From NCBI RefSeq assembly GCF_026283965.1, contig NZ_JAPDPD010000008.1:1-64000 (forward strand): a DNA stretch of 64,000 bases, read 5' to 3'. Positions 54,277 to 63,893 of the stretch are shown in pieces; within the stretch, counting starts at the first letter, position 1, and every line of letters starts with the position of its first letter. Both the position numbers and the translations under genes were made by a program. The notes beneath the pieces were generated by a model, which did not search any database, was not told the DNA's origin, and saw only the letters and a list, made by a program, of their open reading frames with translations. The stretch comes from Dyella subtropica (GTDB taxonomy: Bacteria; Pseudomonadota; Gammaproteobacteria; Xanthomonadales; Rhodanobacteraceae).

Positions 54277-56520
54277 ATGCGGAAGCGATGGGGCTGGGCG
54301 GGCTGCTTTGGATTGACGATGGCGTTGATCGCCGTTCCTTGGGAGGGCATGGCGCAGGGAGTTGCCGCCCCCGTGCCGGCCAAGTCGGCCGCAACGGTGC
54401 CCAGCATGGAAGGTCAAGTCGGCGATCTCGCGGATATCCCACTCGCCCGCGCCGATGCCGCTGGCGTGAAGGTGCCCAGTGCGCCGAACGCCTGGGGTGG
54501 CGAGCGGAGCGGTAGCGAGCCGACGCTGTCGGATCGCGTCGTGGGTTACCGCATCGATGCGGAGCTGGATGCGGCCAAGCATGCCGTCACCGGCAAACAG
54601 CAGATGACTTGGCGCAATCGCAGCGACCGCGCCGTGCGCAGCATCTACCTGCATCTCTACCTCAACGCGTTCAAGAATGAAGGCAGCACCTTCTTCTCCG
54701 AGCGCAGTGTGCTCACTGCACATGGCCGTTCGCGTGGTGCCGCGGTACTCAAGAAGGGGCAATGGGGTTGGATCGACCTCACGCGCGTGCAGCAAGGCGA
54801 TACGCCATTGAAGTGGAGCTTCGTGCATCCCGACGGCGGTCCGAAGACCGACGAGACCGTGGTGCGCGTCGACCTGGCCCAGCCGGTGGCGGCAGGCGAT
54901 ACGCTCACGTTGGATATCGACTTTCTCAGTCAGCTGCCCCGCGTGGTCGAACGCACTGGCTGGTGGGGCGACTTCAACCTGGTTGCACAGTGGTTCCCCA
55001 AGATCGCGGTGCTGGAGCTGCCCGGCGAGCGCGGCGCCACCGAGGTGCGCTGGAACGCTCACGAGCTCCACTTTAATAGCGAGTTCTACGCCGACTTCGG
55101 CAACTACGATGTCCGTCTTACCGTGCCCGCCGATTACACCGTCGGTGCGGTAGGCGAGCAGCAGGGTGAGCCGGTTCAGGCGGGTGGCAAGACCACGTAC
55201 CACTTCATACAGGGCGATGTGCACGACTTCGCCTGGGTTGCGGCCAAGGGCTATCGCACGCTGGATGGCAGTTACACGGGGCCGGGCAGTCCGAAGGTGG
55301 CCGTACGCGTCATCTATCCGCCCGAGTACGTGGCCAGCGCGCAGCCCGTGCTGAAGGCATCGATCGATTCGCTCGACTACTTCTCGCGCACTCTCGGCGC
55401 GTATCCCTACCGTACCGTGACCGCTGTGGTGCCGCCGTACAACGCGGCCGAAGCAGGCGGCATGGAGTACCCGACCTTCTTCACCGTAGAGGGCTACGCC
55501 AAGATCGATGCGCGCACCTCGGACCAGTGGGAGCTCGATTTCGTCACCATCCACGAATTCGGCCACGGCTATTTCTATGGTCTGCTCGCCTCGAACGAGT
55601 TCGAGGAGCCGATGTTGGACGAGGGCCTCAACGAGTATTGGGACCAGCGCATGCTGCGCGAACGCAATCAGCGCATTCTGGTGCCCAGTTCGTGGGCGGC
55701 GCGCATCGGTATTCGGCCGTCGATGGATGTATTCGCGACGGAGCGCATGTGGGCGAGCCTGAAGTCGCCGTACGATCCGCTCGGTGAGAACAGCTGGAAC
55801 CGTTTCTCCAGCAGCAGTTACGGCACCGTCTATTCGCGCACCGCTACGGCCATGCACGATTTGGAAGAGCGCCTGGGCAAGCCGGTCATGGAGCGCGCGT
55901 TCCGCGAGTACTACAAGCGCTGGCATTTCCGGCATCCCTCTGTCGCCGATTTGCGTGCGACCTTGATCGAGGTGTCGGGCGATGCGAAGAACGTCAACCA
56001 GATTTTCGATCAGTACGTCTACGGCACCGCCTTCATCGATGATCGCGTGGCTTCGATCGACAACGAGGAAGTGCTTCCGCAGTCCGGTGTAACGAACAAG
56101 GACGGCAAGCGCGTTGAAGTGGTCGCTGTCGATCTGGACAAGCAAATCGACAAGCAGCGCGATGCCTGGAAGACATCGCATCCGGATGCGAAGGACGACG
56201 AAGGGCCGTTCCCCTGGCGAGGTACGGTTACGGTGGTGCGGGAGGGAGCGGCCGTACCGCAGCTATTACGGGTGAAGTTCGCTGATGGCAGCAGCGAAGA
56301 CGTGCATTGGAATGACGAGCGCCGCTGGGCACGCTTCGTGTTCGACAAGCCGTCCAAGGTCGTGTCGGCCGAACTCGATCCCGAGCAGACGATCTTGCTC
56401 GACGCGAACAAGCTCAACGATAGCCGCACGACCAAAGCCAACCCCGCTGCCTCACGGCGCTGGACTTCCGATGTCACGGCCCTGCTGCAGGCCTTTTACT
56501 CCTTCCTGGTGACGCTGTGA
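54277..56520 (+). CDS. Secreted M1 family metallopeptidase (aminopeptidase-like)
   Basis: The 747-aa zinc peptidase has a signal peptide (ending WEGMAQGVAAP), an N-terminal beta domain and a gluzincin core. HEFGH is at residues 426-430, and E449 follows exactly 18 residues later (HExxH-X18-E). The aminopeptidase GxMEN motif appears as GGMEYP, a variant that suggests altered specificity. The C-terminal domain includes GTVTVVREGAAVPQLLRVKFADG. GGGGAGA precedes ATG 54277. It follows the flavin-redox operon by about 105 bp and overlaps the next gene by one base. Confidence 0.88.
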   Translation: MRKRWGWAGCFGLTMALIAVPWEGMAQGVAAPVPAKSAATVPSMEGQVGDLADIPLARADAAGVKVPSAPNAWGGERSGSEPTLSDRVVGYRIDAELDAAKHAVTGKQQMTWRNRSDRAVRSIYLHLYLNAFKNEGSTFFSERSVLTAHGRSRGAAVLKKGQWGWIDLTRVQQGDTPLKWSFVHPDGGPKTDETVVRVDLAQPVAAGDTLTLDIDFLSQLPRVVERTGWWGDFNLVAQWFPKIAVLELPGERGATEVRWNAHELHFNSEFYADFGNYDVRLTVPADYTVGAVGEQQGEPVQAGGKTTYHFIQGDVHDFAWVAAKGYRTLDGSYTGPGSPKVAVRVIYPPEYVASAQPVLKASIDSLDYFSRTLGAYPYRTVTAVVPPYNAAEAGGMEYPTFFTVEGYAKIDARTSDQWELDFVTIHEFGHGYFYGLLASNEFEEPMLDEGLNEYWDQRMLRERNQRILVPSSWAARIGIRPSMDVFATERMWASLKSPYDPLGENSWNRFSSSSYGTVYSRTATAMHDLEERLGKPVMERAFREYYKRWHFRHPSVADLRATLIEVSGDAKNVNQIFDQYVYGTAFIDDRVASIDNEEVLPQSGVTNKDGKRVEVVAVDLDKQIDKQRDAWKTSHPDAKDDEGPFPWRGTVTVVREGAAVPQLLRVKFADGSSEDVHWNDERRWARFVFDKPSKVVSAELDPEQTILLDANKLNDSRTTKANPAASRRWTSDVTALLQAFYSFLVTL

Positions 56521-57425
56521 TGGCCTACAAGAACACTCGTCGTGTTGCCTTTGGTGCATTGATGGGCGCTCCCTTCGCCGCGCTGCAATGGCGGTTGCTG
56601 TTGCTCTGGGTACTGCTGATGTTGCTGCCCGCGATGGTGGTGGCGCTGCCGCTGATGCATGCGCTCGGCGCTTTGCTGGATCATTCGGTGCATGCCGATG
56701 CATGGGCGCGTCAGTTCGACGCCATGATGTTCGGCGACACGGTGCGCGAGCTCAGTGATAGCCATGGCGCATTGGGCGGAACGTTCTTCGCCGCGTTGGC
56801 GATCACTTTGCTGTTGGCACCGCTGCTCAACGGCATGATTGTCGGTAGCGGGCGGGCGGGACGTTCGCTGGGTTTCGGTCAGCTGCTGCAGAGTGGTGTG
56901 GTGGAATACGGACGCATGTTCCGGCTGATGCTGTGGTCGCTGTTGCCGTATGCCGCAGCCGTCATGCTGGTGAAGACCGGCATGAACATGCTTGACGACA
57001 AGACCGAGGCGGTGACGCTGGAGTCGCAGGCGGTTTCCGCCACGTATCTGGTGGCCTGGTTGTCCGGCCTGTGGGTGGTGCTGGCGCAGGTGATCGTGGA
57101 GTCCGGTCGTGCGGCGTTTATCGCCGACACGGGTCTGCGCTCCGCGACGGTGGCGATCTGGCGCGGCATCATGCAGCTGTTGCGCCGCCCCTTCAGTAGC
57201 CTATTCGGCTACCTGTTCATCACCGCGATCGGCTTTGGTATCGCTTTCGCGCTGGGTGTGGCGCGTGCGCATACGACGCCGGCCGGTGGGTTGAGCGTGC
57301 TGCTGGCCTTCCTGCTGAGCCAACTGGTGGTGGTGGCGATCGGTTGGATGCGCATCGCTCGCTTGTTCGCGTTGGCGGAAGTGGCGCGGTCGCTGGTGGG
57401 TGGAGGCCGGCGAGTGGGGTATTGA
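56520..57425 (+). CDS. Multi-pass membrane protein of unknown function
   Basis: The 301-aa hydrophobic protein has about six helices (LLLLWVLLMLLPAMVVALPLMHAL, TFFAALAITLLLAPLLNGMIVG, LMLWSLLPYAAAVMLVKTG, YLVAWLSGLWVVLAQVIVESGRAAF, LFGYLFITAIGFGIAFALGV, LSVLLAFLLSQLVVVAIGWMRIARLFALAEVAR). No catalytic motif is visible and I do not recognise the family. The TGATG junction with the M1 peptidase gene implies coupling, so it may cooperate with that peptidase at the membrane. A long inverted repeat follows. Confidence 0.75.
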   Translation: MAYKNTRRVAFGALMGAPFAALQWRLLLLWVLLMLLPAMVVALPLMHALGALLDHSVHADAWARQFDAMMFGDTVRELSDSHGALGGTFFAALAITLLLAPLLNGMIVGSGRAGRSLGFGQLLQSGVVEYGRMFRLMLWSLLPYAAAVMLVKTGMNMLDDKTEAVTLESQAVSATYLVAWLSGLWVVLAQVIVESGRAAFIADTGLRSATVAIWRGIMQLLRRPFSSLFGYLFITAIGFGIAFALGVARAHTTPAGGLSVLLAFLLSQLVVVAIGWMRIARLFALAEVARSLVGGGRRVGY

Positions 57426-57440
57426 GTTGGGTTTGGCGTG

Positions 57441-57581
57441 GGGGAGGTTGTTGCAAGGGCTTACCCCTCCCCAACCCTCCCCTGCAAGCAAGGGAGGGAG
57501 CACGATGTCGCAAGCCTTTAGCCCCTCCCCTTGCTTGCAGGGGGAGGTTGGGAGGGGGTAAGCCCTAGCGACAACCTCCCC
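57441..57581. repeat. Long inverted repeat, arms of about 58 nt
   Basis: The left arm starts GGGGAGGTTGTTGCAAGGGC and contains CCCTCCCCTGCAAGCAAGGG. The right arm contains CCTTGCTTGCAGGGGGAGGT and ends GCGACAACCTCCCC. The arms pair almost completely, with a loop around 57500-57521. The right-arm sequence recurs singly at 25803-25843. This is a palindromic intergenic element and may terminate transcription of the membrane protein. Confidence 0.8.
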
Positions 57582-57704
57582 TCGCAGAAGAATGAAAAAA
57601 TCCTCCGGTCAGGTGTCGATCTACCAAGGTCTCGTTCGGCTGTAGGTCGGCTATCCCGCCGAACCATGCAAAGGAGCACGACCATGCAGTCGACAGGGCA
57701 GCTT

Positions 57705-58283
57705 TCACCCAGCGTGATGGACGTCCAAACGCACAAGTACGATTTCGCCGCCGCCATCGATACGCAAGCGGTCTCCTGCGTCTGCATCGATCCATAGCGA
57801 TTCGCTCTGCGCGAGTTCTGTTGCTTCGTCGCCGGCGTGAATCTCCGCACGGCCGGCCAGCAAATGCACGAACCAATGCGAGTCAGCGGAAACCGGCAGC
57901 ACCATCGCACCGTTCAATGGGCGTACGACCAGTTCGCCTTCGACGTCGCCGCGAAGCATCATATTGAAGGCGCGAGTGGGGCCCTCAGTCAGTTCGGCGC
58001 GCGGCGAAATGCTGCCATCGAAGCGGGCGATGCCTAGTCGTAGCAGGCGCCGATCCTGGCCATCGGGAAAATGCAGCGTCAGCGGCGCATCCAGCGAGGC
58101 GAATTGGCGTCGTACGCCAGGCAGGCTGGAAAAGTCGGCATCGCGATCGATCTGCGCGATGCTCAGTTGCCATTGCCAGTCTTGCGGATCGGGGCCGCTG
58201 GCCAGCACGGTGGTGGTGCCGCTGCCGTTGGCCCAGGGCTCCGCGTGCAGCGCATTGGCAGGCACGCGGCGGAAACGGCTCAT
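57705..58283 (-). CDS. HutD family protein
   Basis: The 192-aa cupin-like cytosolic protein belongs to the HutD/Ves family (MSRFRRVPANALHAEPWANGSGTTTVL; DWQWQLSIAQIDRDADFSSLPGVRRQF; then LHFPDGQDRRLLRLG and FNMMLRGDVEGELVVRP). In some bacteria it limits histidine catabolism; no hut genes are near, so the role is open. It overlaps the upstream GNAT gene by 4 bp (ATGA) and is the last of a four-gene minus-strand cluster. A repeat-rich region follows. Confidence 0.83.
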   Translation of the reverse strand: MSRFRRVPANALHAEPWANGSGTTTVLASGPDPQDWQWQLSIAQIDRDADFSSLPGVRRQFASLDAPLTLHFPDGQDRRLLRLGIARFDGSISPRAELTEGPTRAFNMMLRGDVEGELVVRPLNGAMVLPVSADSHWFVHLLAGRAEIHAGDEATELAQSESLWIDADAGDRLRIDGGGEIVLVRLDVHHAG

Positions 58284-58819
58284 GCGTAGGCCCGGCGGGA
58301 CTCGCGGTAGGGCGGGTAGTAGGCAAACACGTGGTTGTGGCTGCCGCAGAAATCCATGTCTTCGATGTGCTCGCCGCCCAACCGTTCGGCAAGACGATCG
58401 GATGCTTCGTTACCGATGCGCACCAGGCTGATCACGCGCTGGGTATGCAGCTTATTCCAGGCGTAGTCGAGTACGGCGGTGCAGGCTTCCGTGGCGTAGC
58501 CATGGTGGCGATACTCGGACTTGAGCATCCAGCCGAGTTCGATGTCCGGCCAGCCTTCGGGATTCATCAGGCCAACGCGGCCAACGAATTCACCCGTGTC
58601 CTTCAACTCCAGCGCCCACATGCCGTAGCCACGCAACTGCCAATGACCAAGCAGCATGGCGAGGGAGCGCCAAGCGTGGCCGCGATCGAGTGGTTCGCCA
58701 TCGCCTACCCAGCGAGTGCTGGTGGGATCGGCGAGCATCGCGGCGTAGTCGTCGAAGTGATGAGCGGTCAGCGCGGTAAGGCGCAGGCGTGCGGTTTCGA
58801 GGGTTGGAATATCGAACAT
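58280..58819 (-). CDS. GNAT family acetyltransferase, RimJ/RimL-like
   Basis: The 179-aa protein starts with LETARLRLTALTAHHFDDYAAMLADP, the typical N-terminus of ribosomal-protein-type acetyltransferases. It continues with GYGMWALELKDTGEFVGRVGLM and WMLKSEYRHHGYATEACTAVLDYAW, which contains the acetyl-CoA loop HHGYAT. The substrate could be a protein N-terminus or a small amine. ATG 58819 gives the proper start; an upstream frame to 58897 has no homology. It starts 8 bp after the SET gene end, suggesting an operon of protein-modifying enzymes. Confidence 0.87.
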   Translation of the reverse strand: MFDIPTLETARLRLTALTAHHFDDYAAMLADPTSTRWVGDGEPLDRGHAWRSLAMLLGHWQLRGYGMWALELKDTGEFVGRVGLMNPEGWPDIELGWMLKSEYRHHGYATEACTAVLDYAWNKLHTQRVISLVRIGNEASDRLAERLGGEHIEDMDFCGSHNHVFAYYPPYRESRRAYA

Positions 58820-58827
58820 CACGGCAT

Positions 58828-59304
58828 TCAAATGGCGGAGGCGCTGCCCAGTAGATCGGACAAGGCGCGGGTACTTATCGCGAGGCTCTCGGCCCACGGC
58901 AAGCCAATAATTTTCTCACCCGTTGCCGTGTCGATAAAGTCCTCTTCCTGGCCGGGTGGCAGCAAGTGACGGTAGTCCACGGTGATTTCGGCCCCAGCCG
59001 GCAATTCGCGCAGGGCAAACACAAAGCCTAGATGCCACAAGCCGGTAGGGTTGAAGCTGTGGTTGATGAAGCACTCGTCCGGCCAGTCCGGCGACACGGT
59101 GTAACGGTCTTCGAACCAGCGGGCGCTGGCGTAGAGCTGGGATCGCAGCTCCGGTGAGCCGGTGAGGTCTTCGTAGCGCCAGGTACGGTCGATTGCGTCC
59201 GGGGCGGTAATGATGCGCCCCGCGGCCACGCTTTCTTCCAGAAACAACCCCTTGCCGGCGCCGCCAATGGTCGAGGCGGCAATGCGGTAACGCGGAAGTA
59301 TCAT
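58828..59304 (-). CDS. SET domain protein (predicted lysine methyltransferase)
   Basis: The 158-aa protein is a compact bacterial SET domain. The S-adenosylmethionine-binding segment GGAGKGLFLEESVAAGRII lies at residues 14-32. The pseudoknot has FINHSFNPTG (79-88) and the active-site ITVDYRH (107-113) with the conserved Tyr111. No pre-SET or chromatin domain is attached. Such proteins in bacteria are known in only a few lineages and may have been acquired from eukaryotes or their parasites. It precedes a GNAT gene by 8 bp, so both may modify the same kind of protein. Substrate is unknown. Confidence 0.87.
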   Translation of the reverse strand: MILPRYRIAASTIGGAGKGLFLEESVAAGRIITAPDAIDRTWRYEDLTGSPELRSQLYASARWFEDRYTVSPDWPDECFINHSFNPTGLWHLGFVFALRELPAGAEITVDYRHLLPPGQEEDFIDTATGEKIIGLPWAESLAISTRALSDLLGSASAI

Positions 59305-59399
59305 GACGGCAAGGGCAGAGGATGAGGCGGGCGAGTGTAGCGCAACCGGCACGGCTCGCCAGGGCCGTGCCGGTTGCGTTTTGGGCGGAGTCCTGCGCG

Positions 59400-59741
59400 T
59401 CACTCCTCGGAGGCGGCGGCCTTCTTGGCTTTGGCTTTTTTGGTCTTGGCTTTGGCGGGGGCTTCGGCCTTGGTCTCATCGCCGGACAGCAGGATGGCGG
59501 CGCGGTTACGTTCCAGGGTGGACTCGCTGATGCCCTTGATCTGGCTCAGGTCGTTCACGCTTTTGAATGGGCCATGTTGATCGCGCCAGGCGACGATGGC
59601 GGCCGCCTTGGCGGGGCCGATGCCGTCCAACGACTTGGCCAGGGTGGCGGCATCCGCCGTATTCACGTTGACCGGCGTGGCGGCTTGAAGCGGAAGGGTG
59701 AAAGCCAGGGCAAGGACGAGGATGCCGAGTATGCGAAGCAT
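59400..59741 (-). CDS. ComEA-like helix-hairpin-helix protein
   Basis: The 113-aa exported protein has a signal peptide (ILGILVLALAFTLPLQAA) and a ComEA-type double HhH domain (VNVNTADAATLAKSLDGIGPAKAAAIVAWRDQHGPFKSVNDLSQIKGISESTL) that binds DNA in the periplasm during natural transformation. The C-terminal tail (KAEAPAKAKTKKAKAKKAAASEE) is lysine/alanine-rich and probably adds nonspecific DNA affinity. Its position upstream of the SET gene (95 bp) is probably fortuitous. No other competence genes are in the window. Confidence 0.88.
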   Translation of the reverse strand: MLRILGILVLALAFTLPLQAATPVNVNTADAATLAKSLDGIGPAKAAAIVAWRDQHGPFKSVNDLSQIKGISESTLERNRAAILLSGDETKAEAPAKAKTKKAKAKKAAASEE

Positions 59742-59947
59742 GGTGTTCTCCTGGTAAGGGGATAACGGCGCTCCTGCGCCGTTGCGTCACCATGCCCGGC
59801 GAGCCGACGTGAGACAGCCAGCGCATCCGTGAACGTTGGGTGCGTCCGCGGCCTGCTGGCGTGTGCGCCGTGTCCTACATGGCTGTCAGGGCTCGATGGG
59901 GAGCGCTGATACAATCGCCGCTTTCCCCCGATCTGCAGGAGTCGCCC

Positions 59948-61370
<1,423 letters not shown>

Positions 61371-61372
<2 letters not shown>

Positions 61373-61455
61373 GAAGCGAGTGAGCAGGAGTGAGTAAGGG
61401 CTCAAAGCCGCAAAGCCGTCGCCCTTACTCGTTCTCACTCCTCTCCACTCACTTC
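61371..61455. repeat. Gene-tail inverted repeat
   Basis: GAGTGAGCAGGAGTGAGTAAGGGC pairs imperfectly with GCCCTTACTCGTTCTCACTC and the following CTCCACTCAC, around a short loop containing AAAGCCGCAAAGCC. It resembles 46976-47050 in composition and position after a gene, so it belongs to one recurring repeat type. Confidence 0.6.
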
Positions 61456-61469
61456 TGATCAAAGGTCCT

Positions 61470-62189
61470 ATGAGCGCCAACGCCCCCGATCACTCCTACC
61501 TCGCCATCAACTGGTCCGACATCCGGCAGCGCGTCGATGGCGCCTGCCGCGCCGCCGGCCGCGAACCCTCCGAAGTATCGATCCTCCCTGTCAGCAAGAC
61601 GTTCGGCGCCGAGGTGATTCGCGCCGCTGTTGCGCTGGGTCTGCATCGTTTCGGCGAGAACAAAGTGCAGGAAATCCGCGACAAGTCCGGCCCGCTGGCT
61701 GACTGCGGTATCGACTGGGTGGTGATCGGCCATCTTCAGACCAACAAAGCCAAGGATGTGGCTCGGTTGGTCAGCGAGGTGCAGTCGCTGGATCGGCTGG
61801 AACTGGCCGAGGCGCTGCACCGCCGCCTGCAGGTCGAGGGGCGGGCGATCGATGTGCTGGTGCAGGTGAAGACCGCCAGTGAAGAGAGCAAGTACGGCCT
61901 GCCCCCCGATCAGCTGCTGGGGTTTCTGGATCATTTGCGTGGTTTCGACACCTTGCGGGTGCGCGGCTTGATGACCCTTGCGACCCAGTCCACCGACCCC
62001 GAGGAAGTGCGCGGCTGCTTCCGCCTGTTGCGCGAGTGGCGCGATCGGGCCGCGGCACAAGGCCATGTTCTGCCCAGGCTTTCCATGGGCATGAGCGGCG
62101 ATTTTCCGCTCGCCATCGCGGAAGGCGCGACCGAGGTGCGCATCGGGACGGCGGTCTTTGGCCAGCGGACGATTAGGACGGATGCCTAG
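61470..62189 (+). CDS. yggS: YggS family PLP homeostasis protein
   Basis: The 239-aa cytosolic protein carries PLP on K43 (ILPVSKTFGAEVIRAA) and has the alanine-racemase-like barrel motifs FGENKVQEIRDK, DWVVIGHLQTNK, VLVQVKTASEESKYGL, LRVRGLMTLA and LSMGMSGDFPLAIAEGATEVRIGTAVFG. It balances free PLP and amino-acid pools and has no classical catalytic activity. Length and motifs match the family. It is most often found beside proC and pilT, but here it stands alone between an M20 peptidase and an NlpC/P60 hydrolase. Confidence 0.93.
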   Translation: MSANAPDHSYLAINWSDIRQRVDGACRAAGREPSEVSILPVSKTFGAEVIRAAVALGLHRFGENKVQEIRDKSGPLADCGIDWVVIGHLQTNKAKDVARLVSEVQSLDRLELAEALHRRLQVEGRAIDVLVQVKTASEESKYGLPPDQLLGFLDHLRGFDTLRVRGLMTLATQSTDPEEVRGCFRLLREWRDRAAAQGHVLPRLSMGMSGDFPLAIAEGATEVRIGTAVFGQRTIRTDA

Positions 62190-62416
62190 ACTTTCCACTA
62201 GGAAAGATCTCCAAATTCTGTGCGGTGTGGCCAGTTTTTTGATGTGTTTCTTTGAAAATCAACGACATAAATTAATCGTATTTTTTTAGAACGTTGGAGT
62301 TCAGTTAACCTCAATCGAACATACGGCCTATGTCCCTTTGGTAAGTTCACACCTTCATCACGGTCGTCAGCAGTGCGGGCGGCTAATCCTGTGAACAGCA
62401 AAGGGATTTCTCCCGC

Positions 62417-63070
62417 ATGCCAATCAAGCGATTGACCGCTCTCTCCGTGCTGGCCGCCGCCGCCCTTGCCTCCGGTCCGCTCTTCGCCAGCCCCACGGGA
62501 CAGACGCACGTTACACCGGCCGTCGCTACGATCACCCCGCCCCTGCTGGACCAGTTGTCGATCTTCGCTCCGGCTCAGGTTCTGTCGCAGTCGGCCCTGC
62601 CCACCGAGCTGGCGAGCAGCACCAAGGCGTCCGACGCCGACGACATGCAGGCCGACGACACCGGCGATCTGCGCAAGACCCTGATCAGCCTGGCCATGAA
62701 ACTGCGCGACATCCGTTATGTGCGCGGCGGCCACGATCCTTCCACCGGTTTCGATTGCAGCGGTTTCGTCCGCTACGTGTTCGCCCACGCTGTGGGTCTC
62801 GAGCTACCCACCAATTCCGCGTCGCAGTTTCTGGCTGGCCTCAAGGTCAACCGTTCGGACATGCAGCCGGGCGACCTGGTGTTCTTCCGCACCGCCGGCC
62901 GTCGCGGCCAGGGCCGTATCTCCCACGTCGGCATCTATATCGCCAACGGCCAGTTCATCCACTCGCCCTCGCGCGGCAAGACGGTGCGCGTGGACAGCCT
63001 GGAAGAGTCCTACTGGGCCAAGCGCTTCGCTGGCGCCAAGCGCCCCGAGGCGATGGCACAAAACGGCTGA
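62417..63070 (+). CDS. NlpC/P60 family peptidoglycan hydrolase
   Basis: The 217-aa secreted cysteine peptidase has a signal peptide (residues 1-25) and a C-terminal NlpC/P60 domain with catalytic C114 (FDCSGFVRYVF), H170 (ISHVGIYI) and H182 (QFIHSPSRGK). It probably cuts the D-Glu/diaminopimelate bond of stem peptides. The linker between signal and catalytic domain is low-complexity. The ATG is preceded by AAAGGGATTTCTCCCGC. The 220 bp upstream are AT-rich for this genome and should hold the promoter. A strong terminator follows. Confidence 0.9.
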   Translation: MPIKRLTALSVLAAAALASGPLFASPTGQTHVTPAVATITPPLLDQLSIFAPAQVLSQSALPTELASSTKASDADDMQADDTGDLRKTLISLAMKLRDIRYVRGGHDPSTGFDCSGFVRYVFAHAVGLELPTNSASQFLAGLKVNRSDMQPGDLVFFRTAGRRGQGRISHVGIYIANGQFIHSPSRGKTVRVDSLEESYWAKRFAGAKRPEAMAQNG

Positions 63071-63092
63071 GGCGAACGTTTTTCCGCAGTCC

Positions 63093-63118
63093 AAGGCCGC
63101 CCCTGGGCGGCCTTTTTT
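63093..63118 (+). terminator. Intrinsic terminator after the NlpC/P60 gene
   Basis: AAGGCCGCCC and GGGCGGCCTT form a perfect stem followed by six T residues. It overlaps the stop codon of the convergent minus-strand gene (63117). Confidence 0.88.
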
Positions 63119-63797
63119 ATGGCGCGGCTTCAGATGGGGTACCTAGGTTTCTAGGCTTTTTGCCCAGATGGCGTAGTTCGTCCGACTCGACAATACGCAG
63201 GCCTCCACCTGGCGTGCGTGCCAGCTGGCAAAGCGCGCGTGCGACGACTTCCGCCTGGATGCCGCGCCATCGGCCGGTTAGCACCCAGGCCAGTGGCGCG
63301 GCGATTTTTTCCATCAGCCGGAATTCCTGCCGTGGTCCCAGCAGGAGGGAGGGGCGCACGACGGTCAACTGTGGCCAACCCTGTTTGCCCAGTGCCTGCT
63401 CCAGTTCGCCTTTGACCTGGTTGTAGAACGTGCGCGAAGCCGGACTGGCGCCGAGCGAACTGATGACCAGGTAGTGTCGAGCGCCGAGCTTGCGCGCCTT
63501 CTGCCCCAGGGCCAGCGGCAGGTCGAAATCCGCCATGCGGAAAGCCTCGCGCGATCCGGCGTGACGGATGGTGGTGCCAAGACAGCAGATCACCACATCC
63601 ACCGGCGGCTGCAACTGCGGCAGCAGGCGATGCAGCATGCCTACGGGGTTTTCCAGCCGTGGACTGGGCGGCAGAGGGCGGCGTGTCGGTGCAAGAATGC
63701 GCGCAACGTCGCGGTCGGCCAGCAGCTCGCGCAGCACAAAGTTGCCAGTGAGTCCGGTGGCTCCGGCGAGCAGAACATGGCGGGGGACATCGGTCAT
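63117..63797 (-). CDS. NAD(P)-binding Rossmann-fold protein (atypical SDR)
   Basis: The 226-aa protein begins with the dinucleotide-binding motif [20 protein letters not shown] and contains [52 protein letters not shown], the atypical SDR pattern. [12 protein letters not shown] holds the Y-x-x-x-K motif. [22 protein letters not shown] follows. It resembles HTATIP2-like and YwnB-like epimerases with unknown substrates. ATG 63797 is preferred to GTG 63806. It is convergent with the NlpC/P60 gene. Downstream of it there is only a terminator-like hairpin. Confidence 0.85.
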   Translation of the reverse strand: MTDVPRHVLLAGATGLTGNFVLRELLADRDVARILAPTRRPLPPSPRLENPVGMLHRLLPQLQPPVDVVICCLGTTIRHAGSREAFRMADFDLPLALGQKARKLGARHYLVISSLGASPASRTFYNQVKGELEQALGKQGWPQLTVVRPSLLLGPRQEFRLMEKIAAPLAWVLTGRWRGIQAEVVARALCQLARTPGGGLRIVESDELRHLGKKPRNLGTPSEAAP

Positions 63798-63863
63798 GGA
63801 TGCCACTGGAGTGGGGACGCATACAGATTGCCACGCCCCGCCTTCGATACGCGTGATGGCTTG

Positions 63864-63893
63864 AGTAGCGCCTGATTAAGGCGCCTTTTGGTC
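63864..63893. other. Hairpin in the terminal intergenic region
   Basis: GCGCC-TGATTAA-GGCGC followed by CTTTT and then a palindromic GCCGCGCCGGCGCCGGC stretch forms a terminator-like structure upstream of the Rossmann-fold gene. The remaining bases to 64000 hold no supported gene. Confidence 0.4.

Noticed and set aside
53506-56181. An 891-codon open frame on the minus strand
   Set aside because: It lies opposite the diflavin reductase and M1 peptidase genes, has no recognisable domains, and its composition (His, Arg and Gln-rich) is that of the antisense of GC-rich coding DNA.
57441-57581. Possible CRISPR array or insertion sequence ends
   Set aside because: There is one inverted pair without regular spacers, transposase or target duplication, so it is better explained as an extragenic palindromic repeat.
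57705-58283. A histidine utilisation (hut) operon based on HutD
   Set aside because: No hutH, hutU, hutI or hutG gene is present, so only the HutD family name is justified.
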